DNA from: NORP110 sp051251595
Lineage (GTDB): Bacteria > Pseudomonadota > Alphaproteobacteria > Rhodobacterales > Rhodobacteraceae
Assembly: GCA_051251595.1 (NCBI GenBank)
Contig: JBPOFA010000012.1
Location: forward strand, 62,001-126,000
DNA length: 64,000 nucleotides
Reading direction: 5' to 3'
In this document: piece by piece, positions 26,760 to 36,663 of the stretch
How positions within the stretch are numbered: the first letter of the stretch is position 1
How the letters are laid out: every line of letters begins with the position of its first letter
Notes under the pieces: generated by a model
What the model was told of the DNA's origin: nothing
Databases searched by the model: none
The model's input: only the letters and a program-made list of their open reading frames with translations
Made by a program: the position numbers and the translations under genes

Positions 26760-26805
26760 GTCTCGACGCAGGGGCTGGGAACCCCGCGCCGCTGCTCAAA
26801 TTGGA

Positions 26806-27282
26806 TTAGTGCCGGTTGGCGACGCGGTAGCCGCTGTAATACAGGCACTCGGCGTCATAGACCTTGGCGGGTTTGCCATATTGAATCGGGATCGTTTTCT
26901 GACAGGCATTGGGCAAAGCCTTGACCTGGGCGCTGCGGGTTTTCAGGCATTTCTTGCCGTAATAACCCTTTGTCCCGTGCCGCCCCTTCACACTAAAGAA
27001 GCACCGTTTTGGCAAAACGTTTGGCTGGTTCGCCCATTTCTTCTTTGCCTTTTTCTTGGGGGGCGTCTGTTTTGGCGGGACACTGGGCCAATACGGCCGT
27101 TTGGCCTGGGACACGTTACTATCCTTATCCTTGTCCAGAATATTCACGAGCGTGAAAAACGCCAAAGCCCCAAAAGCAACCTTGGCCAGATCATCGGATC
27201 CTTCCGCATATACGGGTGCTGCGGAGATCCCGGAAAATGTCAAGCTGATCGCAAGCAAAGAAGATGTAAGTATCCGTTTCAT
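26806..27282 (-). CDS. Unrecognised small exported basic protein
   Basis: The 158-residue protein has a signal peptide ending near residue 26 (APVYA|EGS), a hydrophobic stretch VAFGALAFFTLVNIL (about 35-49), and a Pro/Lys-rich linker (PPKQTPPKKKAKKKW). A C-terminal domain follows with four cysteines (in KRCFF, KKCLK, NACQK, AECLYY) spaced for two disulfides. I do not recognise a family. It could be a periplasmic protein tethered by the hydrophobic segment, with the basic linker touching the membrane or wall. It is transcribed alone, divergent from the secreted-peptide/winged-helix pair, with a shared 165-base promoter region. Confidence 0.6.
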   Translation of the reverse strand: MKRILTSSLLAISLTFSGISAAPVYAEGSDDLAKVAFGALAFFTLVNILDKDKDSNVSQAKRPYWPSVPPKQTPPKKKAKKKWANQPNVLPKRCFFSVKGRHGTKGYYGKKCLKTRSAQVKALPNACQKTIPIQYGKPAKVYDAECLYYSGYRVANRH

Positions 27283-27447
27283 AATGTCGTCCTTTCATGT
27301 GGCGAAGCTGAATTACGATTTCGCTATGAAAGGACATTCGGGCAGCCCGGCTGAGATAAACAATATCAGCGAATTGTTATCCGATAACACGGCCCCTTGG
27401 GCGGGTTGATATTGAATAACATCGACAGTTGCGGCACTGAAAATGCC

Positions 27448-27744
27448 ATGAAACAGTTCATCCCATATACGCTTGCCGCAGTGCTGGTCCTGTCCCTGAC
27501 AACGCCCTCCTCTGCCGCCTGTTACGCCGACTATAAAGCCAAACGCGACAATCCCTTGCGTTTACATTACGGTGTGATCGAGGTTTCCGATGCCGTCTGC
27601 CAGGACAAGTCTCTTGCCGCGCAAGAGGTGCGTCCCCGGCTCACAGACGGGGGCTGGAAGTTGCTGAATATCGTGTCCGTCTTTGGAAAAGGCGGATTGA
27701 ATAAAAGGAAAGAGAGTGCTGGAAATTTCTTCCTCCGCTACTGA
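27448..27744 (+). CDS. Small exported protein coupled to a membrane regulator
   Basis: The 98-residue product has a signal peptide (MKQFIPYTLAAVLVLSLTTPSSA, cut near 23) and a mature part with two cysteines (ACYADYK and DAVCQDK) likely to form a disulfide. A core YGVIEVSDAVC...VRPRLTDGGWKLLNIVSVFGKGG has the look of a compact sheet. I do not know the family. Its 3' end overlaps the next gene by 29 bases, so the two are translated together. The ATG at 27448 is used because it starts the signal; an in-frame upstream start has no function I can see. It may be a periplasmic partner of the downstream membrane protein, which is inference. Confidence 0.6.
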   Translation: MKQFIPYTLAAVLVLSLTTPSSAACYADYKAKRDNPLRLHYGVIEVSDAVCQDKSLAAQEVRPRLTDGGWKLLNIVSVFGKGGLNKRKESAGNFFLRY

Positions 27745-28420
27745 CACCAGCCGGTCAGGCGGGCGTGTTGTAACGATTGGGATCGCAGCCATAGTGGTGA
27801 TACTGCTTGTGGCCGCGGTCTTTTTGTTTGCCAACCTACCGGATGCAAATGCGTTCAATCAGCGTGTTGAACACATCTTTATCGCCAATAACGATTTGAC
27901 CTCTGGCGCCGAAATCAAACTGCTGGAAATCCTCGCCGAATCCGGCACCACCTTTTCGGGCGTCCTGGCCAGCTATCGCACGGTGATCTTCGTGCTGCTG
28001 ATCTTTGCCACCTCGCTGCTGATCGCCTCGCTGGTGTTTCTCGTCACCATCATCGCGCTCAACCGCCGCATGGGGGAAATCGAACGCAACGGCATTCAAA
28101 TCTCCTCCCTTCTGATCAGCCGCGAGGAACGCACCGTCTATCTCAACAACATGGAATTCAAACTGACAGAGGCCGCCATCGAGACCCTGTCAGTTCTGGC
28201 AGAGGCGCGCATGGACGAAGACGTGCTCAGCGGTGTCGAGATTGAATCCGTCATTTCCGGCCGCAATTCTGCCGATTGCGACGAAGCCGCCGGTGCCACC
28301 CGCATCAAACGCCTGCGCGACGCCCTGGGCAATCAACTGGTCAGCGAATTGCTGATCAAGAACATCGCCCGCAAGGGCTATATGCTGTCCATCGATAAAG
28401 ACGTCATCCGCATGATTTAA
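27716..28420 (+). CDS. Membrane protein with C-terminal winged-helix DNA-binding-like domain
   Basis: The 234-residue protein has two transmembrane segments (about 20-39 and 90-115), a short extracytoplasmic loop (about 40-88), and a cytoplasmic domain (about 130-225). The cytoplasmic domain contains VYLNNMEFKLTEAAIETLSVLAE and TRIKRLRDALGNQLVSELLIKNIARKGYML, resembling the winged helix of OmpR/ToxR regulators, with the wing ending in RKGYML. It starts with GTG at 27716 behind an AAAGGAAAGAGA site. Topology is reversed from ToxR: membrane part first, DNA-binding part last. It may sense a periplasmic signal through the small secreted protein encoded just upstream. Confidence 0.65.
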   Translation: MLEISSSATDTSRSGGRVVTIGIAAIVVILLVAAVFLFANLPDANAFNQRVEHIFIANNDLTSGAEIKLLEILAESGTTFSGVLASYRTVIFVLLIFATSLLIASLVFLVTIIALNRRMGEIERNGIQISSLLISREERTVYLNNMEFKLTEAAIETLSVLAEARMDEDVLSGVEIESVISGRNSADCDEAAGATRIKRLRDALGNQLVSELLIKNIARKGYMLSIDKDVIRMI

Positions 28421-28604
28421 TGCGCAATTCCGGCGCAAAATCGCGGCTTGGCTATTGATACGGCCCGATTTCCGGTGAACAGTGCATAGATGAACTCAGG
28501 TGACAAAACACATCTCAATCAAGATCAGCAGCACGGTGCGACATTCGTGATCAACAGCTTGCGTTGCCTCAACGAACCTAAGGGAACCCAAAAGGAGAAA
28601 TACC

Positions 28605-30092
28605 ATGTCCTATTTCAGGTCAAAACTGATGATCGCGACCGCCGCCGCGTTCGCAATGGGGATCGGCGCCGCGCAAGCTGCGAAAACGGATATCACCGTT
28701 GCCTTGCAGCTCGAACCGCCGCATCTGGACCCAACCAGTGCCGCAGCCGGTGCAATTGACAGCGTCGTCTATTCTAACATCTTCGAAGGCCTGACCCGCT
28801 TTGCCGCTGACGGTTCCGTGATTCCCGGCCTTGCCAGCAGCTGGTCCATTTCCGATGACGGGCTGGTCTATACCTTTAACCTGCGCGATGGCGTCAAATT
28901 TCACGACGGCACCACAATGGATGCAGAGGATGTGAAATTCTCGCTCGACCGTGCCCGCGCCGAAGATTCCACCAACGCACAAAAAGCACTGTTTGCCTCG
29001 ATAGAGGACGTCACCGTCGTCGATCCGCTGACCGTCAAAATCACCTTGTCCGCCCCAACCGGCAATTTCATTTTTAATATGGCCTGGGGCGATGCGGTGA
29101 TTGTCGCACCTGAATCCATTGAAAACATCCAGACCAATCCGATTGGCACAGGCCCGTTCAAATTCGTGGATTGGGTCCAGGGCGACAAGGTCGAAATTGA
29201 ACGCAACCCCGACTACTGGGGCGCGATGCCGCCGCTTGAAAAAGCGACGTTCAAATTCATCAGCGACCCGACGGCGGCCTTTGCTGCGGTGATGGCGCAG
29301 GATGTGGACGCTTTCGCAGGCTTTCCTGCGCCTGAAAACCTGCCCCAGTTTGAAGCCGATCCAAGGTTTCAGGTACTGGTGGGCAACACCGAAGGCGAAA
29401 CCATTTTGGCGATCAACAACAAGTTGCCGCCGTTCGATGACGTAAAAGTCCGCGAAGCCGTGGCACATGCCATCAACCGTCAAGCCATCATCGACGGCGC
29501 GATGTTTGGCTATGGCACCCCGATCGGCACTCATTTCGCACCGCACCACCCGGCCTATGTCGATCTGACCAATCTGTCAGACTACGATCCTGAAAAATCA
29601 AAGGCCCTGCTGGCAGAAGCCGGTTTCCCGGACGGGTTCACAACAACCCTGAAATTGCCTCCCCCCTCTTACGCCCGTCGCGGCGGCGAAATCATCGCCT
29701 CGCAATTGCGCGCCGTTGGCATTGAAACCGAAATCACCAATCTTGAATGGGCGCAGTGGCTGGAAGAGGTCTTTCGTGGCAAGGATTTCGGCCTGTCCAT
29801 CGTGTCCCACACAGAACCGATGGATATCGGCATCTACGCGCGGCCGGATTACTACTTTCAGTATGACAACCCGGATTTCCAGGCTTTGATGACAGAGCTG
29901 AACGCAACAACCAATCCGGTTAAACAGGTTGAAATGCTTCAAAAGGCCCAGACAATCATCGCCGAGGATTACGTAAACGGATTCCTCTTTGAACTGGCTT
30001 TTCCAACTGTAGCCGATGCCAAGATTGTCGGCCTTTGGAAAAATGCGCCGACGCAGGCAACAGACCTGACAGCGGTGTTTTGGGAAGAATAG
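28605..30092 (+). CDS. ABC transporter solute-binding protein, dipeptide/oligopeptide type (family 5)
   Basis: The 495-residue protein has a signal peptide (cut near AQA|AKTD, about 24). It then carries family 5 binding-protein sequence: LEPPHLDPTSAAAGAIDSVVYSNIFEGL, YTFNLRDGVKFHDG and NPIGTGPFKF. These collect peptides, opines, nickel chelates or sugar oligomers for import. The start has a good AAAAGGAGAAA site. It leads a five-gene set: binding protein, two permeases, a fused double ATPase and an aldehyde dehydrogenase, all on the plus strand with gaps or overlaps under 50 bases. The ligand cannot be read from the sequence; the dehydrogenase hints at an amine- or aldehyde-yielding substrate. 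Confidence 0.9.
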   Translation: MSYFRSKLMIATAAAFAMGIGAAQAAKTDITVALQLEPPHLDPTSAAAGAIDSVVYSNIFEGLTRFAADGSVIPGLASSWSISDDGLVYTFNLRDGVKFHDGTTMDAEDVKFSLDRARAEDSTNAQKALFASIEDVTVVDPLTVKITLSAPTGNFIFNMAWGDAVIVAPESIENIQTNPIGTGPFKFVDWVQGDKVEIERNPDYWGAMPPLEKATFKFISDPTAAFAAVMAQDVDAFAGFPAPENLPQFEADPRFQVLVGNTEGETILAINNKLPPFDDVKVREAVAHAINRQAIIDGAMFGYGTPIGTHFAPHHPAYVDLTNLSDYDPEKSKALLAEAGFPDGFTTTLKLPPPSYARRGGEIIASQLRAVGIETEITNLEWAQWLEEVFRGKDFGLSIVSHTEPMDIGIYARPDYYFQYDNPDFQALMTELNATTNPVKQVEMLQKAQTIIAEDYVNGFLFELAFPTVADAKIVGLWKNAPTQATDLTAVFWEE

Positions 30093-30139
30093 GAAACACG
30101 GCACCGTCCCTGCTCTAGCCGGGTCGGTGCCTTACACAT

Positions 30140-31087
30140 ATGCTCCGATATACTCTTAAACGCGCACTGTCGCTGATCATCAGTCTGGTCATCGCCAGCA
30201 TGGTGATCTTTTTCGTCATCGAAATCGCTCCCGGCGATCCTGCGTCCTACATGCTGGGCATGAATGCGCAGCCCGATACAATTGCGGCCCTACGCACAGA
30301 ACTTGGGCTGGATGTGTCCAAGGCACAGCGCTATTTCAATTGGGTCTCTGGCATGGTCTCAGGCGACTTTGGCATGTCCTATACCTATCGCACGCCCGTT
30401 GCCGAAATGATCGGAGAACGGCTGTGGGTGTCGCTGCCACTGGCGATCTACGCGCTGGCGATCTCCACGCTCATCGCCTTTCCGGTCGGCATCTATGCCG
30501 CGTCCCGCCGGGGCAAAGCAGGCGACATCGTCGTGATGGGGGCCACTCAGCTGGGGGTGGCCATTCCAAACTTTTGGTTTGCCATGATGATGGTCCTGAT
30601 CTTTGCCATCAACCTGCGCTGGTTTTCCGCAGGTGGTTTTCCGGGCTGGGACGAAGGCATCCTGAATGGCATTCAGGCCCTGACCCTTCCCGCCATTTCC
30701 CTTGCCCTGCCACAGGCGGCGATCCTGTCGCGCGTTATGCGCTCCTCGCTGCTGGATATGCTGGGCGAAGATTTCATCCGCACCGCGCGGGCCAAAGGCC
30801 TTAGCCGTCGTCAGGCCCTGTGGCGTCACGCCCTGCGCAACGCGCTGATCCCGGTGCTGACCATTCTGGGTCTGCAATTTTCCTTTTTGCTGGCCGGTGC
30901 GATCATCATTGAACAGGTCTTCTTTCTGCCTGGCCTTGGCCGGCTGGTCTTCCAAAGCATCTCTGCCCGCGATCTGATCGTTGTGGAAAGCGTGGTGATG
31001 CTGCTGGTCTTCGCAGTCATCATGGTGAACTTTATCGTCGATCTTGCCTATGCGGCGGTCGATCCCCGCCTTCGGAGACGCAGCTGA
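30140..31087 (+). CDS. ABC transporter permease, DppB type
   Basis: The 315-residue membrane protein starts with LRYTLKRALSLIISLVIASMVIFFVIEIAPGDPASYMLG, the typical DppB/OppB opening with the periplasmic helix. It has about six membrane spans and the cytoplasmic EAA loop FIRTARAKGLSRRQALWRHALRNALIPV. It forms half of the channel of the dipeptide-type transporter. It lies 47 bases after the binding protein gene, and its stop overlaps the next start (TGATG). Confidence 0.93.
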   Translation: MLRYTLKRALSLIISLVIASMVIFFVIEIAPGDPASYMLGMNAQPDTIAALRTELGLDVSKAQRYFNWVSGMVSGDFGMSYTYRTPVAEMIGERLWVSLPLAIYALAISTLIAFPVGIYAASRRGKAGDIVVMGATQLGVAIPNFWFAMMMVLIFAINLRWFSAGGFPGWDEGILNGIQALTLPAISLALPQAAILSRVMRSSLLDMLGEDFIRTARAKGLSRRQALWRHALRNALIPVLTILGLQFSFLLAGAIIIEQVFFLPGLGRLVFQSISARDLIVVESVVMLLVFAVIMVNFIVDLAYAAVDPRLRRRS

Positions 31088-31931
31088 TGGCCAACGCATC
31101 CTCCTCTCAAACATCGCCCCTGTCGCGCAATTTCGTGATCGGTGCCGGGCTTAGCCTGATCTTTGTCATCGCCGCTGCGGTGTCCTTTGTCTGGACACCT
31201 TATGACGTCACCGTTCTGGACATCGCCAGCAAGCTGCAACCCCCCAACGCCCAGCACTGGCTGGGTACGGATCATTTCGGCCGCGACATCCTGTCGATGA
31301 TCATGGTCGGCGCGCGTACCTCTATCGCCGTGGCGCTTGTCGCGGTTGGGGTTGGCATGGCCGTCGGCGTGCCGCTTGGACTGGCCGCTGCGGCCCGCCA
31401 TGGCGGTTGGCTTGATGAAATCATCATGCGCGCCAATGACCTTGTCTTTGCCTTTCCGTCACTTGTCATCGCGATCCTGATCACCGCCGTTTTCGGCGCA
31501 AGCGCGATCAACGCGATCATTGCCATCGGGATTTTCAACATCCCGGTTTTTGCCCGCCTGACGCGGGGCGCCGCGCTCAGCGTCTGGCCCCGCGATTTCG
31601 TTCTTGCAGCGCGGGTGTCGGGCAAATCCCAGACCCGGATCTCTGTCGAACATATCCTACCCAACGTGGTAAACCTGCTGATCGTGCAGGGCACCATCCA
31701 GTTTTCCCTTGGTATTCTGGCCGAAGCCGGGCTCAGCTATGTCGGCCTTGGCGCACAGCCCCCCACCCCCAGCTGGGGCCGCATGCTGGCAGAGGCGCAA
31801 ACCATGGTCAGCTTTGCCCCCCACCTTGCCCTGATCCCCGGCATGGCGATTATCCTGACGGTGTTGGGGCTGAACCTGATGGGCGACGGGCTGCGTGACA
31901 TGCTCGATCCCCGCATCAGAAAGGCCCGCTC

Positions 31932-31935
<4 letters not shown>
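31087..31935 (+). CDS. ABC transporter permease, DppC type
   Basis: The 282-residue membrane protein is the second channel subunit. An N-terminal membrane anchor precedes the typical HWLGTDHFGRDILSMIMVGARTS segment, and the EAA loop reads FVLAARVSGKSQTRISVEHILPNVVN. The C-terminal part ends GLNLMGDGLRDMLDPRIRKA, as in DppC proteins. It is joined to both neighbours by overlapping stops and starts (31087 and 31932). Confidence 0.93.
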
Positions 31936-33533
<1,598 letters not shown>

Positions 33534-33544
33534 GATTTCCACAT

Positions 33545-34996
33545 ATGACCTCGGACATCTGGTTCGACCCCTCAAAATGTTTCATCGGTGGCGCATGGGT
33601 CGCCCCGGCAAAAGGTCAATATCTTGACCTGTCCAACCCGTCTGACAACAGCACGCTTGCCAGCATCGCACGCGGCGACGCGACAGATATCGACGCCGCC
33701 GTGGCCAGTGCACGCACGGCACTGAACGGCGAATGGGGCCGCGCCACGGCTGTGGAACGCGGGCGCATCCTGACCCGGATCGGCCAAAAGGTGCTGGAAA
33801 AAACCGAAGAGCTTGCCCGGCTAGAGGCAATGGATGTTGGCAAACCCCTGAAACAGGCCCGCGCCGATGTACTGGCGCTGGCGCGGTATTGCGAATTTTA
33901 CGGCGGCGCGGCGGACAAGCTGCACGGCCAGACCATCCCCTATCTCGAAGGCTACACCGTCTACACCCTGCGCGAACCCCACGGGGTCACCGGCCATATC
34001 GTGCCGTGGAACTATCCGATGCAAATCATCGGCCGCTCTGTCGGGGCCGCACTGGCCACGGGCAACGCCTGTGTTCTGAAACCCGCCGAAGAGGCCTGTC
34101 TGACAGCCCTCGCCTTTGCCGACATCGCCCGCGACGCTGGCCTGCCCGATGGCGCGCTCAACGTTGTGCCCGGCCTCGGGGCAGAGGCAGGGGCCGCCCT
34201 GTCTGAACATCCCGGCGTGGACCATATTTCCTTTACCGGCTCTGTCGGGGTTGGCACCAAAATCCAAACCGCAGCCGCGCAAAACGTGATCCCAGTCACG
34301 CTGGAACTTGGCGGCAAGTCCCCGCAACTGGTGTTTGACGATGCCGATCTGGACGCGGCCCTGCCCTTCCTTGTGAATGCAGGGATTCAAAACGCAGGCC
34401 AAACCTGCTCTGCCTCCTCGCGCATTCTGGTGCAGCGCGGCGTCTATGATCAGGTGAAAACCCGGATGGCAGAACGCTATCAGACGCTGACCGCTGGCCC
34501 CGCTTTGGGAGACCTTGACGTCGGGCCTGTGATCTCTGCCCGCCAAAAGGAAATCATCGAAAGCTTTCTGGCCAAAGGAAAGGATCTGGCCGTCGCCGCG
34601 CAAGGTCAGATCAGCGACAGCGCCGACGCTGCGGGCCATTACGTCCGCCCCACCCTGTTCATGGATGTCGATCCAGACCACGCGCTTGCACAGGATGAAA
34701 TCTTTGGCCCCGTCCAGGTCATCATCCCGTTTGAGGATGAAGCCCAGGCGCTGGCCATCGCCAATGGCACAGATTACGGATTGGTCGCCTCTGTCTGGAC
34801 CCGCGATGGCGGGCGGCAAATGCGACTGGCCCGTGCGCTGAACACCGGTCAGGTCTTTATCAACAATTATGGTGCGGGCGGTGGCGTCGAATTGCCCTTT
34901 GGCGGAATCGGGAAATCAGGCCACGGCCGCGAAAAAGGGTTCGAGGCGCTCTACGGTTTTTCCCGTCTCAAAACCGTGGCGGCCCTTCACGGCTAG
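33545..34996 (+). CDS. Aldehyde dehydrogenase, NAD(P)-dependent
   Basis: The 483-residue protein has the family's VPWNYPMQI cofactor loop, the FTGSVGVG nucleotide motif, the general base Glu in TLELGGKSPQ, the catalytic Cys in NAGQTCSASSR, and a DEIFGPVQVI segment. It oxidises an aldehyde to the acid. It follows the ABC ATPase gene after 11 bases, so it belongs to the uptake operon and probably acts on a product of the imported solute, as betaine- or aminobutyraldehyde-type dehydrogenases do. The exact substrate is unknown. Confidence 0.92.
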   Translation: MTSDIWFDPSKCFIGGAWVAPAKGQYLDLSNPSDNSTLASIARGDATDIDAAVASARTALNGEWGRATAVERGRILTRIGQKVLEKTEELARLEAMDVGKPLKQARADVLALARYCEFYGGAADKLHGQTIPYLEGYTVYTLREPHGVTGHIVPWNYPMQIIGRSVGAALATGNACVLKPAEEACLTALAFADIARDAGLPDGALNVVPGLGAEAGAALSEHPGVDHISFTGSVGVGTKIQTAAAQNVIPVTLELGGKSPQLVFDDADLDAALPFLVNAGIQNAGQTCSASSRILVQRGVYDQVKTRMAERYQTLTAGPALGDLDVGPVISARQKEIIESFLAKGKDLAVAAQGQISDSADAAGHYVRPTLFMDVDPDHALAQDEIFGPVQVIIPFEDEAQALAIANGTDYGLVASVWTRDGGRQMRLARALNTGQVFINNYGAGGGVELPFGGIGKSGHGREKGFEALYGFSRLKTVAALHG

Positions 34997-35385
34997 CCCC
35001 CTTGGTGGCGCGTGCATATTCTCCGCTGATCGCCATCCCGGTCTCAATAACGCCGCCGCCCAATCTTACTAAGACTGGGCGGCAAACCAAAAGCTGACGT
35101 TCATGCACATTGCAGCGAATGCCGGGTACGAGCCCATCTCGGACCTGCCCATCTCTTGCTGCGTGCGCGTGCAGCACAGATTTTGCTGCAAAGGCACAAA
35201 GCTTCGCGCTGCCAAGCAGCGTGAACAGCGGCCGTTCACCGTCAGGCATCGAACCGTGCGGACCAAGGGCGAGCTCCCGCAACAGCGCCCAGCGCAGCCG
35301 TTGGGCTTCGGCAACGCGTTTCCTCCCCTCGAGTGTGCCGGGAGACGTCGTCCATTAGCCTTGTCCAACTGACTCAAGAAGTCGC
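34997..35385. other. Gene-free stretch at the left edge of the accessory block
   Basis: No convincing gene is present in these 389 bases. All six frames give only short arginine- and cysteine-rich readings with no ribosome sites. The one clear structure is an inverted repeat at 35055-35083. The text looks like eroded former coding sequence, with rich codons but no intact frame, and it separates the aldehyde dehydrogenase gene from the HupE-like gene. It may be a remnant of the insertion that brought in the block. Confidence 0.5.
35055..35083. repeat. Inverted repeat/hairpin
   Basis: GCCGCCCA (35055-35062) pairs with TGGGCGGC (35076-35083). Inside it TCTT/AAGA pair around a 3-base loop, with one mismatch between the two stems. 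There is no T-run on either side, so it is not a standard terminator, although it lies 59 bases after the aldehyde dehydrogenase stop. Confidence 0.6.
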
Positions 35386-36663
35386 CTAGGCAAAAATCGC
35401 ACCTGCACGTTCAACGACCCAGTAGGCGGCCACAAGGCTTGCCGCTCCCGCAGTTGTTAGGCTTGCCACTCGCCAAACAGGTGCCGGGCGACGTCGCAGG
35501 AACAGCACTAGGGGCCACGCGGCGGCGACGATCACCAGTTGACCCATCTCGACCCCGATGTTGAACGCAAGAAGGCTTTGCCAGACATTGGGCGCGTCGA
35601 CCTTCAGGATATTTTGTAACATGAAGGAAAAACCAAAGCCGTGGAGCACGCCGATCAGCGCGGTGACACCGACAGCGCGCCCGTTGTGGCGGTCGCTAAC
35701 CGGCCGAATAACGGCGTCGGCTGCGGCAAGGATGATTGACAGCGCGATCAGCGTCTCGACGGCAGGGATGAACCAGGCGCCTTGTGGGGCCAGGCCGAAG
35801 AAACCCAGAACGAGCGTCACAGTGTGGCCAAGGGTGAACCCGGTTACCCGCGCGATAAGACTGCGCAACGTGGCGGCACCTAGGATCATGCAAATGACGA
35901 AGAGAACGTGGTCGAGCCCCTCCAGAATGTGCCTGATCCCCTCGATCACGAAGGTCTTAGCCGCCGCGACGGCAGACCCGGACACATCGACCGGCGTCTC
36001 CATCAGGCCGCGACTGCGGTATGTGCGCGGTGACCCGTCGCGATAATCGAGAAGCAGATTGGCTGTTTCTTCCTGTCCCGGCAGGCCGGGATCGGACGAG
36101 ACCGAGATCCGGTAGTCGCCAAAGCCCCCTGCTGCCGGGGCGTAAAGGTGTATGTCGACGACCGCGTCCCCGACATAGGTATCGACCGCATCAACGGGGA
36201 ATGCCCCTCCGCCCGAGAACGCGGCTTCGGCCTCCACCAGTGTAGCAAACCTCGGTTCCGTCCCGTTTGGATGAACTCTAACAGAGACTACGCTTAAGGG
36301 CAGCCGCTCGCCGGTGACCTCGATCGTCAGATCATCGGCTGCGATCCGACCCAACCCGACCGGGTCCTTCAGGAGCGCTTCCACGGCTACCAGGTGCATC
36401 GGCACGCCATCTTCCAGCCGGTTGAAGGTATATGGTGCGGGCGCGGGCAAGTCATCGGGTCCCATCGGGCCGGTTTTGTCCGCGACCAAATACGGCATCG
36501 GCGTTCGAAAGTAGATGTCGAGCCCGTCCTCTCCGTGCACCACGTGAAAGATCCGCACGTTGAGGTTCAACTTGAAATGCGCAATGGCCGCGCCGCCGAG
36601 CAACAGCGCCAACAACAGAACGGACATCCCTACAAATCGGCGGAGAAGTCGAGGATAGATCAT
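35386..36663 (-). CDS. HupE/UreJ-type membrane protein with exported N-terminal domain
   Basis: The 425-residue protein has a signal or anchor segment (about 10-29), an extracytoplasmic beta-rich domain (30-230) and a C-terminal membrane domain with about six spans. The membrane domain carries GIRHILEGLDHVLF (242-255), GFTLGHTVTL (275-284), ALIGVLHGFGF (335-345) and FNIGVEMGQ (367-375). The His/Asp and His/Gly motifs are those of the HupE/UreJ family, whose small members move nickel or cobalt. Large members with an added extracytoplasmic domain are not characterised. The ATG at 36661-36663 has an AGGAGG site and overlaps the stop of the preceding 599-residue gene by 4 bases. Confidence 0.78.
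   Translation of the reverse strand: MIYPRLLRRFVGMSVLLLALLLGGAAIAHFKLNLNVRIFHVVHGEDGLDIYFRTPMPYLVADKTGPMGPDDLPAPAPYTFNRLEDGVPMHLVAVEALLKDPVGLGRIAADDLTIEVTGERLPLSVVSVRVHPNGTEPRFATLVEAEAAFSGGGAFPVDAVDTYVGDAVVDIHLYAPAAGGFGDYRISVSSDPGLPGQEETANLLLDYRDGSPRTYRSRGLMETPVDVSGSAVAAAKTFVIEGIRHILEGLDHVLFVICMILGAATLRSLIARVTGFTLGHTVTLVLGFFGLAPQGAWFIPAVETLIALSIILAAADAVIRPVSDRHNGRAVGVTALIGVLHGFGFSFMLQNILKVDAPNVWQSLLAFNIGVEMGQLVIVAAAWPLVLFLRRRPAPVWRVASLTTAGAASLVAAYWVVERAGAIFA

Noticed and set aside
28620..29549. A 309-codon open frame on the minus strand
   Set aside because: It lies entirely antisense to the solute-binding protein gene, which has a signal peptide, family motifs and a ribosome site. The antisense reading is rich in His/Arg/Gly with no domain.
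33821..34819. A 332-codon open frame on the minus strand
   Set aside because: It is antisense to the aldehyde dehydrogenase gene, whose active-site motifs are complete. The antisense product has no recognisable sequence.
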